From contig NZ_JAAGPR010000031.1 in the NCBI RefSeq assembly GCF_017104965.1, positions 1 through 64,000 on the forward strand: a stretch of 64,000 nt of DNA. Reading direction: 5' to 3'. Positions 54,185 to 62,273 of this stretch are shown here, in pieces (the stretch's first letter is position 1; each line of letters begins with the position of its first letter). Source of the stretch: Paraburkholderia sp. Ac-20340. Its GTDB lineage: Bacteria; Pseudomonadota; Gammaproteobacteria; Burkholderiales; Burkholderiaceae. Under the pieces are notes generated by a model that saw nothing but the letters and a program-made list of their open reading frames with translations, was not told where the DNA came from and did not search any database. A program made the position numbers and the translations under genes.

Positions 54185-55318
54185 ATGGAAGAGACGAACA
54201 AGACACGATACAAGCGGCGTGTCGCGACGGTAATCGGCGCGGCGGTTGCTGCCTTGATGATGCCGGGCGCGCATGCGCAAGGCAGCGTTACGCTTTACGG
54301 CATTCTCGACGTCGGCCTTACGTATGCATCGAATGAAAACGGTCATGGCGCATTTCTCGCCCAGGATTCCGAATACACGCCGAGCATCTGGGGATTGCAC
54401 GGCGTAGAGGATCTGGGCGACGGTTACAAGGCGGTTTTCGATCTTCAGTCGCAATTCTTTATCAATACTGGCGCGGGCATTCCGGGTCCGGGCGCGGACT
54501 TCAATCGCGGTGCGTATGTCGGCATCGAAAAAGAGGGCATCGGTAAGCTCACCTTTGGCCAGCAGTACAACCTGCTGTTCGATTTCCTGTTCTTTCCGCC
54601 AGTGCGCCTCGACGGCACGTTCATGTACGGCGGCCTGTTCAACATGCGGCAGGGACCGTTTTCCGCGCTGGGCATTCCGGGCAATATGACCGGCTCACTC
54701 GACTTCGATGAAACGGCGGGCATGACGCGCGTGTCGAATTCGGTGAAATTCACGTCGGCGGTATTGGGCGGTTTGCGTTTTGGCGCGCTCTACGGCTTTG
54801 GCAATACAGCGGGCAGCCTTTCGGCCAACAATACTGTTGGTTTGGGTGCGAATTACAGTTACGGCACGTTTGGCGCGGGCGCGGCGTATAACGAGACCCG
54901 CTATACGTCGATGAACGACGGCCACGATGGTATTCGCAACTTCGGAATTGGCGTGGGGAATACTTTCGGCAATCTCTATGCGAACGCGCTCTATACCTAT
55001 ACGAAGAACACCTTGACGGGCGCGGTGGCGCAGGTAGGCCAGATTGGCGGGCTCTATTCGTTCAATCCATTCTGGCGTCTGGGCGCGAATTACCAGTACA
55101 TCAAAGGCAATGCACAACTCGATCACAACCGCGCGCAGCAGGTGACGACGACCGTGCAGTATTCATTGTCGAAGCGCACGATGCTTTATGCGGAGGCGGC
55201 GTATCAGTGCACTGGCGGCGATGTGGCAGGCACCCATAATGCGTGGATCGGCGGCCTGATGCCGTCTAGCAACAATCATCAGTTCGCCGCGCATTTGGGT
55301 ATGCAGACGTTTTTCTGA
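54185..55318 (+). CDS. Gram-negative porin
   Basis: A 377-residue trimeric-porin-type outer membrane protein. Signal peptide about residues 1-31 (cleaved at AHA-Q), then QGSVTLYGILDVGLTYASN, the standard start of Burkholderia OpcP-type porins, many amphipathic strands and a C-terminal QTFF. A single cysteine in the strand EAAYQCTGGDV is unusual for this family. GGAG precedes the ATG. An AT-rich gap of 130 bases separates it from the operon, so it may have its own promoter; a role in uptake of the aromatic substrate is likely. Confidence 0.9.
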   Translation: MEETNKTRYKRRVATVIGAAVAALMMPGAHAQGSVTLYGILDVGLTYASNENGHGAFLAQDSEYTPSIWGLHGVEDLGDGYKAVFDLQSQFFINTGAGIPGPGADFNRGAYVGIEKEGIGKLTFGQQYNLLFDFLFFPPVRLDGTFMYGGLFNMRQGPFSALGIPGNMTGSLDFDETAGMTRVSNSVKFTSAVLGGLRFGALYGFGNTAGSLSANNTVGLGANYSYGTFGAGAAYNETRYTSMNDGHDGIRNFGIGVGNTFGNLYANALYTYTKNTLTGAVAQVGQIGGLYSFNPFWRLGANYQYIKGNAQLDHNRAQQVTTTVQYSLSKRTMLYAEAAYQCTGGDVAGTHNAWIGGLMPSSNNHQFAAHLGMQTFF

Positions 55319-55427
55319 AGCGATCGCCGATTGTGTGTTTTGCGATGGTCTGAGGTTGACGGACGGCAAAGCCTGCGCGCTGCCCTGCGGCTATGCTTGC
55401 GCCGGTTCAATTCCAACCATCGCAATC

Positions 55428-55784
55428 ATGAAAAAACGCATTTACGCCTCTGCCGCGCTTGCCATTGCGCTCGCAGCCGGCTCGACCCAAGCCCAGACTC
55501 AACCCGCTCCGTCGATCGATCAGGGCGATGGCTTCTACGCTATCTGCCAGCGGGCAGAGAATCTCGAAGCCTGTGCAATGTATCTGGCCGGCTATTCGAA
55601 CGGTGTACTCGTTCAGACCTTGATCGACCGGCAAAAACCGCGTTACTGCCTGCCGCAAAACCTCACGCGCGGGGATCAGTTGCGCGTGGTGCTCGGCTAT
55701 ATGAAGGGCCATCTCGACCAGATTCTGGAGCCCACCGGCGCCATCGTCTACAAGGCGCTGCTCGCCAATTTTCCCTGCCGGTAA
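55428..55784 (+). CDS. Rap1a/Tai-like exported protein
   Basis: A 118-residue protein with a signal peptide (MKKRIYASAALAIALAAGSTQA, cleavage about 22). The mature part has five cysteines (AICQ, EACAM, YCLPQ, FPC) in the pattern of the Rap1a immunity family, whose founders block type VI secreted peptidoglycan amidases in the periplasm. No effector or secretion gene is near, so it may be an orphan defence gene or a housekeeping relative. There is no clear Shine-Dalgarno sequence. It stands alone after the porin. Confidence 0.65.
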   Translation: MKKRIYASAALAIALAAGSTQAQTQPAPSIDQGDGFYAICQRAENLEACAMYLAGYSNGVLVQTLIDRQKPRYCLPQNLTRGDQLRVVLGYMKGHLDQILEPTGAIVYKALLANFPCR

Positions 55785-55798
55785 GCAGCGCACGGGCA

Positions 55799-56215
55799 CT
55801 AGATGACCAGGTGCCTGGTGATTAGCTCGATGCCTTTGCGCATGCGGCTGATGGCTTCGGCCGCATTGATCACCTTGCTATAGGTCGGGCTGTATTCGGG
55901 GCCACGCGAGGGATGGCTGTCGAAATTCTTGATCGCATCGCTGTCGAGCGACGGCGTGATATGCGCGCCGCTGTTAAAAAGATGCCGCGGCAAATGCGGT
56001 TCCAGCATCTTGAACAACATGGTGAAGTCTTCGTTGGCCAGACGCACGCTTTCGTGCAGCAGTTCGAAAGCGTCGTTGAGTTTGGGGACCGTGGCGATTG
56101 GCACCGGGCTGGCCAATGTGTCGGTCTGGAGGCCCGCCTGTTGCAGGCGCTCCATTGCTATCGCGGCGGTGACCGTTGGAGCCGCCTGGCGGCCATCGCT
56201 TTGGGTGGTGTCCAT
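55799..56215 (-). CDS. Hypothetical protein
   Basis: A 138-residue protein, MDTTQSDGRQAAPTVTAAIA at the start, mostly helical: LNDAFELLHESVRLANEDFTMLFKML and KVINAAEAISRMRKGIEL are the two clear amphipathic helices. There is no signal peptide, membrane segment or known motif. It is transcribed in the same direction as the HTH-like gene at 56373-56768, with a 157-base gap. I do not recognise the family. A coding assignment is supported by the helical periodicity and by a plausible start with an AGGAAC upstream. Confidence 0.55.
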   Translation of the reverse strand: MDTTQSDGRQAAPTVTAAIAMERLQQAGLQTDTLASPVPIATVPKLNDAFELLHESVRLANEDFTMLFKMLEPHLPRHLFNSGAHITPSLDSDAIKNFDSHPSRGPEYSPTYSKVINAAEAISRMRKGIELITRHLVI

Positions 56216-56372
56216 GAAATTAGTTCCTGTTGCAGGGATTCAAGATGTTGCAGTGCGAAGCCGGCCGATGGTTGACGGCGCCTGGCGCGCGTTGCGCGCG
56301 GGATTCTAATAGGCGCCGTTCGAGGCTCATCCTGAAAAAGGGGCTGCATGCAGTGGAACGTGTGCAGCGGCC

Positions 56373-56768
56373 TCATGAACGCCGCACGAGCATGCAGAGA
56401 TTGCGGAACTGGCGATGCTCTTCGTCGTAGCCCGTCAATGCGCCCTGACACCACCAGTTACGCTGTTGAAGCCGTGCTTCGAGCGCGAGTTGTTCTGCTG
56501 TGGGTATCCAGTAGCGGTTATCGGCCGATCGCCCGGCTTCACGGATTGCGCCTGTTTGCAGCGCCTGCATAAGCACCGTATTCAAGGCCGGTGCACGAAT
56601 ACCCACCAGTTTCGCGAGTTCGCGTGTGTTGTAGCGCACGCCGGGTTGCATCGCCGAGATGATTTCCTGCACATCAGGCGAGAGGCGAATGACGTCGGCG
56701 TCTGTTTCGCTATTCGCCCTGACAACGGATTGTTTTGCCGCCACGACTTCGGTCTGCTTGATCGACAT
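56373..56768 (-). CDS. Small winged-helix-like protein, unknown
   Basis: A 131-residue protein. The middle part (residues about 28-75), LSPDVQEIISAMQPGVRYNTRELAKLVGIRAPALNTVLMQALQTG, looks like a winged helix-turn-helix with NTRELAKLVGI as the first helix pair, followed by AIREAGRSADNRYWI as the wing. The C-terminal tail is basic and aromatic (RNWWCQGAL). No known family is assigned with confidence; a DNA-binding role is inference. CAGGAG lies upstream of the ATG. Confidence 0.55.
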   Translation of the reverse strand: MSIKQTEVVAAKQSVVRANSETDADVIRLSPDVQEIISAMQPGVRYNTRELAKLVGIRAPALNTVLMQALQTGAIREAGRSADNRYWIPTAEQLALEARLQQRNWWCQGALTGYDEEHRQFRNLCMLVRRS

Positions 56769-57072
56769 GGATTGCTCCTGCAGTAATGGGGTGACTATCG
56801 GTTTGCGCTGGTTTCCTCGTTGTGGTCGTGAACGTTCGCAAATGACCGCCCTTGACCGCTCTTGACTATAGGCGCACCGTTTCCCCGCGAAATGATGCCG
56901 GTCAACACTCGGGCGCGCGCTGCAGGGTCAATTGAAGGGGAAATGACCCAGTCATCGCAATGGCGCGTCCGGCAAGGTTAAAAAGCGTTAGACTCGCTAT
57001 CACGGTCCGGTCGGACTTGGGGTAAGATTCGCGGCTTGTAATGGATGGGCGGCACTGCCGCAGGGTGCACGA
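56769..57072. other. 304-base divergent intergenic region
   Basis: No coding frame is convincing here. A TGACC-type motif recurs on either strand (around 56844-56853, 56907-56912 and 56943-56948), and a TAAGAT -10-like box at 57023-57028 could serve the gene at 57073. I see no strong inverted repeat. Confidence 0.4.
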
Positions 57073-57288
57073 ATGGATCAGAGGAAAGCAGAAACCCTTC
57101 TCGTCGATGCAGACAGAATGGCCGAATTCGTTCTCGAATGTTTCGAACTGACGCTGGCCGCACCAGCGGGCCGCGAGTTGTACGAACGCGCGTTCGGGAC
57201 CTATATCCGCAGCCAGGTGGGCGATATGCCGATGGACGAAATCTACGATTCGATCAAGACCGATCCGGTTTTCGATCTGGATAGCTAA
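57073..57288 (+). CDS. Small acidic conserved protein, unknown
   Basis: A 71-residue soluble protein, MDQRKAETLLVDADRMAEFV at the start, with two helices and an acidic end (MPMDEIYDSIKTDPVFDLDS). No signal peptide or motif. The ribosome binding site is weak. Its length, lack of low-complexity sequence and good helical pattern support coding. It stands alone between an intergenic region and a terminator that serves the opposite strand. The function is not known. Confidence 0.55.
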   Translation: MDQRKAETLLVDADRMAEFVLECFELTLAAPAGRELYERAFGTYIRSQVGDMPMDEIYDSIKTDPVFDLDS

Positions 57289-57290
57289 TT

Positions 57291-57333
57291 AAAAAAATAC
57301 GGCGGTGCGTCAATTTCAACGCAACGCCGTATT
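57291..57333 (-). terminator. Terminator of the WXXGXW/DUF1501 transcript
   Basis: AATACGGCG (57296-57304) with CGCCGTATT (57325-57333), extended inside by TGCGT/ACGCA, forms a long stem. On the minus strand it is followed by a run of T's (57297-57291). It ends the leftward cluster whose last gene stops at 57422. Confidence 0.75.
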
Positions 57334-57421
57334 CAATTCTGCAGACGACGATGCTCAGTAAAAGCGCGTCGTCTGTACGACCTTAATCATCGCCTGTGGA
57401 TCACAATCGGCTTTGCGCCGT

Positions 57422-57622
57422 TCAGGCCCAGTGTCCCGGTATCCATTGCCAATGATTGCCTTCCCAGCGGTAGTGGCCTTTGACCCAGTGATAGCCGGGT
57501 TGAGGCGCGGGCGGCACGACTTCTACGCGCGGTGCGGGCTCGGGCGGGCGCGCAGGTTCGACTACGCACGCAGAGAGCAGCGCGGCACACATCAGTAGAC
57601 CGAAATAGATTCGGGGTTTCAT
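57422..57622 (-). CDS. WXXGXW-repeat lipoprotein
   Basis: A 66-residue lipoprotein: signal with lipobox LLSAC (cysteine at residue 19), proline-rich linker VVEPARPPEPAPRVEVVPPAP, then YHWVKGHYRWEGNHWQWIPGHW, a compact WXXGXW repeat. It carries a perfect AAGGAGG Shine-Dalgarno sequence. It is the last gene of the sigma/DUF1800/DUF1501 cluster, 49 bases after DUF1501. Relatives lie at 62274-62582 (first gene of the cluster) and 31426-31725. The function is unknown. Confidence 0.8.
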   Translation of the reverse strand: MKPRIYFGLLMCAALLSACVVEPARPPEPAPRVEVVPPAPQPGYHWVKGHYRWEGNHWQWIPGHWA

Positions 57623-57671
57623 AAGAGTTCCTCCTTGAAGATGGTTTTATCGTTGCTTACGGGTTGGAGAA

Positions 57672-58820
57672 TCAGGCGCGTATAAGTCCTGTGATGGGTT
57701 TTGTCGCGCCTGCTTGCGCGAACAGCGCGGCAGCCGTGCGCTGCGGATCGAGTTGCAAGCTTTCGGCGGCGGCGCCTGCGATCAACGCATCCAGTGCAGC
57801 GGTGGGCTTGAGATCGCGCGATTCGTAAAGATCGCCCGGGCGCAAACCGGGCCAATCGGCGATCACGCGGCCGCCTGCAACCGCGCCGCCCATCAGCATC
57901 GCGACCGAACCCTGACCGTGATCGGTGCCGCCGGTGCCGTTGGCCGCCGCGGTGCGGCCGAACTCGGTTGCCACCAGCACGGTTGTGTTGTCCCACGCGG
58001 GGCCGAGGTTGTCGCGCAGCGCCGCAATCATCGTGTCGAGCGCCTTCAACTGATTCGCGAGCCGCGCGTTCTGCGCGCTATGCGTGTCCCAGCCGCCGGT
58101 TTCGATCATCGCAATGCGCGGGCCGTCCGCGCGCGCAAGAAAACCGGCCGCGAGTTTGCCTACGCTCGCCGGGTCCTGCTTCGCGCTCGCATCGCCTGCG
58201 AGCCCGCGCGCCGTCATCGCCGAATTCCAGAGACCGTGCAGTTGCGCGTCGCCTTCGTAAAGCGCGGAAACGCGCGTGAGCAGATCGTCGGTTGCGGCAG
58301 GCAATGCGGAGGGCGCATACGAAGTCGCACGCGCCGCGCCGCGCAAGGCGAGCGGCACGGTAGGCGCGAACGCAATGGCGTTTTCGCGCGTGCCGCCCAC
58401 CTGCGCGACCAGCCGGTTGAGCCAGCCGTCCTTGACCTGATACGGCGAACGCCCGCCGGTTTCCAGCACATTCTGGCCGTCGAAATGCGAGCGGTCGCGA
58501 TAAGGCGAGGCCACCGCATGCACGAACAGCGCCTGCCCCGCTCGATACATCTGCGCTGTCTGCGCGAGCGCGGGATGCAGCGCGAAGGTGCCATCGAGTT
58601 TGGTGGCGTTGGCCGTATCGATGGCGAGTGCACCACGCAGCCCCGCGTATGCAGGCTCAGCATAAGGGACGACGATGTTCAGACCGTCGGCGGCGCCGCG
58701 CTGGATCACGAACACGAAGCGACGATCGGTGGCGGCATGCGCGAACACGATCTGCGGGGCGACGAGCATCGCGCCCGCACCGGCAGCGGCAACGCGCAGA
58801 AAATGGCGGCGGGAGAGCAT
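57672..58820 (-). CDS. DUF1501 family Tat-exported protein
   Basis: A 382-residue protein with a twin-arginine signal (MLSRRHFLRVAAAGAGAML) and an alkaline-phosphatase/sulfatase-like fold. Typical DUF1501 segments are VFVIQRGAADGLNIVVPYAEPAY, IETGGWDTHSAQN, VATEFGRTAAANGTGGTDHG and a PGLRPGDLYESRDL C-terminal segment. The acidic and histidine residues of these motifs look able to bind metal. Members are nearly always encoded with DUF1800, as here. The start follows the DUF1800 stop by 5 bases and its AGGAG lies inside that gene's end. Enzymatic activity is not known. Confidence 0.9.
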   Translation of the reverse strand: MLSRRHFLRVAAAGAGAMLVAPQIVFAHAATDRRFVFVIQRGAADGLNIVVPYAEPAYAGLRGALAIDTANATKLDGTFALHPALAQTAQMYRAGQALFVHAVASPYRDRSHFDGQNVLETGGRSPYQVKDGWLNRLVAQVGGTRENAIAFAPTVPLALRGAARATSYAPSALPAATDDLLTRVSALYEGDAQLHGLWNSAMTARGLAGDASAKQDPASVGKLAAGFLARADGPRIAMIETGGWDTHSAQNARLANQLKALDTMIAALRDNLGPAWDNTTVLVATEFGRTAAANGTGGTDHGQGSVAMLMGGAVAGGRVIADWPGLRPGDLYESRDLKPTAALDALIAGAAAESLQLDPQRTAAALFAQAGATKPITGLIRA

Positions 58821-58825
58821 GGCGG

Positions 58826-60268
58826 TTATCTCCTCAAAAAATCGGGCGAAACGAGCAGCAGGGCAAGCGCAGTCGGTGCGCTTTCCGCATGCGCGACGGC
58901 CGTGGCGGTGGGCGGCGTGAGCGTGCCGGGCAGGACCGTCGGCGCGAGCGCGCGCGGATCTAGGCGGTCGCCCACGCGCGCGGCGAAACGCTGGGCGACT
59001 TCGACGCGCCTCACCAGCGCATCGGGCGCGGCCCAACTGGCAGCGATATCGTCGTAGCCCGCGGGCGAACCGGGCCGCCAGACCGGCTGACCGAGTTGCG
59101 TGAGCAAGGGCGCCGCGTTCAGATCGCCGCGATCGCGCCAGCCGAGCGCGCGCATCGACGAAACAGTCCATTCCCACGGCGTCTTGAACTTGGTGTCGGG
59201 CGCGGACCACGCTTGCGGCGCTGCAATCAGCGCGCGATAAACCGTCGGCAGATCGCCGCCGCTTTGTTCGAAGGCGAGGGCGAGGCGATCGGTGAGCGCG
59301 GGCGGCGGGTTATCGGCGACGAAATGGCGGCCAAGCTGAAAGGCAATATGGCGGCTCGTAGCAGGCGCGTGCGCAAGATCGTGCAATATCGCCAGAGCCT
59401 GTAGTTCGTCATCCTGATCATATTGGCGGCCCATCACCGTGCGTGTGCCGGGTTCGTGCAGGGCGGGGCGAAACACAAACGCGCCAGGCTGCGCATTTCC
59501 CGGTTGCGTGCCGCGTGCCGCGGCCACGCTCCAGCCGGTGAGCGCACGCGCGAATTCGGTTACGTCGTCCTGCGTGTAGCCGGTGCGCACGCCCAGCGTG
59601 TGCAGTTCCATGATCTCGCGCGCCAGGTTTTCGTTGAGGCCGCGTTTGTGCGCGGGATCACGTTGATCGGCGCGCTGTGCGGCACGGCTGTCCGGTCCGA
59701 CCGAGCGCGTCTGGTCGAGAAAAAGCTGCATCGCCGGATGTTGTTCGACGGCCACCAGCATCTGCTCGAAATTGCCGAGCACGTGCGGGCGGATCGCTTC
59801 CATTTCGAACGCGCCAGCCAGACCCGCGATGGCCGGTTTATCGACGGAAACGGCGAAGTGATTCGACCAGAAATGCACGAGACGCTCGACAAAAGGCGTA
59901 TCGGTTTGCAAGGCGCTGGCGAGGCGCGCGTTCACCGCACTGCGATAGATATCGACGCTTTCACGCCGGATCGCACGATTGACCGCCTGGCGAGCGGCTT
60001 GCGGCGATGACGCTGGCGTCGGAGCCGATGCCGGTGCGCTTGCCTCGGCCTGATTCGCCATGCCTTGCTGGCGCTCTTCGCCGAAACGCGTCGCCAGCGC
60101 GACCGCGCCGGGTTCTTCACGCCACGCCGCGGGCAACGGTTCGTAGTGCGCGAACTGATCGAGCAGCCAGCGCTGCGGATCGGCGGGCGGCGCTTCGTCG
60201 GCGCGTGCACCCAGACCAAAGCGATTCATGGCGATCGCGGCGGCGCGGGCGGAGGGCTGGCTGTCCAT
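58826..60268 (-). CDS. DUF1800 family protein
   Basis: A 480-residue protein of the DUF1800 family. Landmarks are AIAMNRFGLGARADE near the start, LVHFWSNHFAVSVDK, LNENLAREIMELHTLGV and YTQDDVTEFARALTGW. No signal peptide is predicted, which is common for this family, since it may travel with the Tat-exported DUF1501 partner. It precedes DUF1501 by 5 bases, so the pair is coupled. AAGGA precedes the ATG. An Ala/Pro-rich insert (ASAPASAPTPASSPQ, about residues 74-90) is a local variant. The function is unknown. Confidence 0.9.
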   Translation of the reverse strand: MDSQPSARAAAIAMNRFGLGARADEAPPADPQRWLLDQFAHYEPLPAAWREEPGAVALATRFGEERQQGMANQAEASAPASAPTPASSPQAARQAVNRAIRRESVDIYRSAVNARLASALQTDTPFVERLVHFWSNHFAVSVDKPAIAGLAGAFEMEAIRPHVLGNFEQMLVAVEQHPAMQLFLDQTRSVGPDSRAAQRADQRDPAHKRGLNENLAREIMELHTLGVRTGYTQDDVTEFARALTGWSVAAARGTQPGNAQPGAFVFRPALHEPGTRTVMGRQYDQDDELQALAILHDLAHAPATSRHIAFQLGRHFVADNPPPALTDRLALAFEQSGGDLPTVYRALIAAPQAWSAPDTKFKTPWEWTVSSMRALGWRDRGDLNAAPLLTQLGQPVWRPGSPAGYDDIAASWAAPDALVRRVEVAQRFAARVGDRLDPRALAPTVLPGTLTPPTATAVAHAESAPTALALLLVSPDFLRR

Positions 60269-60406
60269 GCGCGGTCCTTGTCAGGTCGATTGAGGGGCGT
60301 TCAAGGTGTTGCGTACAGTCCTTAAACGCCGCTCGTGCATGAATCCGTCGCGGTTCCGCCGATATTTTTTCGCCTCGTGCGAATGTCAGGTTGATTACCG
60401 CGCCGA

Positions 60407-60940
60407 TTACGGAGCGGAACTCGCCTGCGAAACCGCTTTGCGCTGCTGCTGCGGCGGCAGACGCCACTGACCACTGCGCTCCAGACCTTCGACGAACTTC
60501 ACGCGCTCTTCGGGCGTGAGCGTGGCCGCGTAATCGGCGACACCGCTTTCCACCTTCGCGCGCAAAGCGCTATCGGCTGCGCGCGTGCGCGCCAGCGCAG
60601 CGTCGAGCGCGGCGCGGTCGAGTTGCGGCGCAGCCAACAGATCCAGCACTTCACGCCGATCCTCGCGCGCCGCGCGGGCGTCTTCGCGGCCTTCGCGACG
60701 CGCGGCCTTGAGCGCGTCGATGAATTGCTGGCGCCGCTCGGGCGGGAGATTGTCGGTGGCAAAGCGCAGCGCGGCGCGTTGGGCGGGCAGCGCCTGCGTT
60801 TGTGCCTGTGTTTGCGCCTGCGCCTCGCGTTCATCGCGCGCGGCGAACCAGCGCCACGCACCGCCCGCGATCCCGCCGAGCAGAAACACATTGAGCAGCA
60901 CCGATCCCACAATCAGCACCTTCCACGAGCGTGCGTTCAT
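60407..60940 (-). CDS. Spy/CnrX-like periplasmic sensor protein
   Basis: A 177-residue protein with one N-terminal transmembrane helix (SWKVLIVGSVLLNVFLLGGIAGGAW) and a helical periplasmic part. Two LPPERR/LTPEER motifs (about residues 66 and 145) match the repeat of the Spy/CpxP/CnrX heavy-metal-resistance superfamily; a Gln-rich stretch (AQTQAQTQAL) follows the helix. It overlaps the upstream anti-sigma gene by four bases. In the Cnr system, CnrX passes a signal to the anti-sigma protein CnrY, and the same arrangement is plausible here. Confidence 0.8.
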   Translation of the reverse strand: MNARSWKVLIVGSVLLNVFLLGGIAGGAWRWFAARDEREAQAQTQAQTQALPAQRAALRFATDNLPPERRQQFIDALKAARREGREDARAAREDRREVLDLLAAPQLDRAALDAALARTRAADSALRAKVESGVADYAATLTPEERVKFVEGLERSGQWRLPPQQQRKAVSQASSAP

Positions 60941-61395
60941 TCATCACCCCAATCGGCGCTCGAACCGCCGAAACTCGAATCCATATAGCTGCTTTCGTGC
61001 AGCGCTTCCTGTTGCGCGTGAAAACTATTGAGCGTGCTCGCGGGCAGCAACATCGACATCGCCATCGCCCCGGCCAGCGCCCCTGCGATCCCCACGCCCG
61101 CGAATGCCGCGCCCGACCACCAGAAGCGCTTGCGCTTCGCGCGATCCGGCTTCGCCTGCACCGGTACGGCCACGGGCGCGCTCGCCACGATCTGCTCGAC
61201 CAAAGCGCGCGAGGGCGGCGCAACGAGATCGCGCGCGAGCCACGCGTCGAGCGCGAGCGCTTCCTCCAGCACGGCATCGGCCTGCGTGCGATGCGCGCGG
61301 GCCCACGCGAGCGCGTCGGCGCGTTCGTCCTGTGGCCAGCGGCGCGGATCGGCGCCATAGGCTTCGACGAGTGTGTGGAATCGTTCGGGTGTCAT
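60937..61395 (-). CDS. Probable anti-sigma factor
   Basis: A 152-residue protein: a cytoplasmic helical N-terminus (FHTLVEAYGADPRRWPQDERADAL, about residues 6-50), one transmembrane helix (FWWSGAAFAGVGIAGALAGAMAMSMLL, about 95-120) and a short serine-rich periplasmic tail. This is the layout of membrane anti-sigma factors such as CnrY and RsiW, although no zinc-binding CHCC motif is seen. It overlaps the sigma gene and the Spy-like gene by four bases each, so the three are made together. The assignment rests on layout and context more than on sequence. Confidence 0.7.
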   Translation of the reverse strand: MTPERFHTLVEAYGADPRRWPQDERADALAWARAHRTQADAVLEEALALDAWLARDLVAPPSRALVEQIVASAPVAVPVQAKPDRAKRKRFWWSGAAFAGVGIAGALAGAMAMSMLLPASTLNSFHAQQEALHESSYMDSSFGGSSADWGDE

Positions 61396-62054
61396 GCTCG
61401 ATCCTTGCCGGCGCCTTCGCCAGCCAGTTGTGCGCGCAAGCTGCGCCGGGCGCGCGCCAGCAGGCTTTCGAGCGCGTCGACCGTGATGTCCATCAGGCCG
61501 GCGGCTTCGGCGTTCGAAAGTTCTTGATAGTAAGTGAGCACCAGCGCTTCGCGTTGGCGCACGGGCAATGCGGCCAGCGCATCGCGCACACGCGCGTCGC
61601 GCACGCGCGATTCCAGTTGTTCGTCGGGCCGCGCGGCGGGATCGGCTTCATCGGGCAAGGCGTCGGCCGTGGCAGCGGGCGCTTCGCGATGGCCGCGCAG
61701 GCGGTCGTAGCACAGATTGAGCGCGACGCGGTGCAGCCAGGTATCGAATTTCGCCTCGCCGCTGCGCCAGTGCGGCGCCTGTTTCCAGATACGCATGAAC
61801 GCCTCCTGGGCGACGTCTTCGGCTTCCATGCGGTCGCCCAGCATGCGGGTGGCGAGCGCGAGCAGGCGCGGCAGCTTGTTCGCGACGAGCGTGCGCACCG
61901 CGCCCGCATCGCGCGCGCCAACGCGGGCGATGAGTGGCGCATCGGGGTCCGCCTGGCGGCTTGCCGATGCCGGATGGCGCGCGGATTCGTGTTCCTGATC
62001 GTCGTTCAAGACACCGTACCGTGGCGTATCGTCAGCGGCCTGCGCCGGGCGCAT
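61392..62054 (-). CDS. ECF-type RNA polymerase sigma factor
   Basis: A sigma factor with regions 2 and 4 only. Region 2 is LPRLLALATRMLGDRMEAEDVAQEAFMRIWKQAPHW and region 4 is LPVRQREALVLTYYQELSNAEAAGLMDITVDALESLLARARRSLRAQL (both read by their ends). It resembles the RpoE/CnrH group. The start is uncertain: ATG 62054 gives 220 residues; an in-frame TTG at 62162 would add 36 residues and overlap the upstream lipoprotein stop. It probably transcribes its own cluster and perhaps other envelope genes. Confidence 0.85.
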   Translation of the reverse strand: MRPAQAADDTPRYGVLNDDQEHESARHPASASRQADPDAPLIARVGARDAGAVRTLVANKLPRLLALATRMLGDRMEAEDVAQEAFMRIWKQAPHWRSGEAKFDTWLHRVALNLCYDRLRGHREAPAATADALPDEADPAARPDEQLESRVRDARVRDALAALPVRQREALVLTYYQELSNAEAAGLMDITVDALESLLARARRSLRAQLAGEGAGKDRA

Positions 62055-62158
62055 CCCGGCGCCGGTGGCAGCGCGAAAGTCATCGTCGTGGCCTCCCGGG
62101 GCCTGCGCGGGTTCGGGCCGCGCCGCCGTGGCGGCGGCGTCGGCCGGTTCGCGAGCGT

Positions 62159-62263
62159 TCAATATACGACGACCGCGGGCCGGTAATACGCGGGGCGCGC
62201 GGGCACGACCACGCAGCCCGCGAGGACCGCCGCGGCAATGGCGATGAGGAGCAGCGTTTTCAT
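62159..62263 (-). CDS. 34-residue lipoprotein
   Basis: A very small lipoprotein, MKTLLLIAIAAAVLAGC followed by VVVPARPAYYRPAVVVY. The lipobox LAGC and the Val/Pro/Tyr mature peptide are clear. It starts 10 bases after the WXXGXW gene stop and ends at the possible TTG start of the sigma gene, so it is part of the same transcript. Small proteins of this kind are easily missed. It might be a signal molecule or partner for the sigma system, but that is inference. Confidence 0.6.
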   Translation of the reverse strand: MKTLLLIAIAAAVLAGCVVVPARPAYYRPAVVVY

Positions 62264-62273
62264 GCTCGCCGCC

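Noticed and set aside
62054..62162. Sigma factor starting at the TTG at 62162
   Set aside because: The extra 36 residues are low-complexity Ala/Pro sequence without a ribosome binding site; ATG 62054 is preferred, though not proven.
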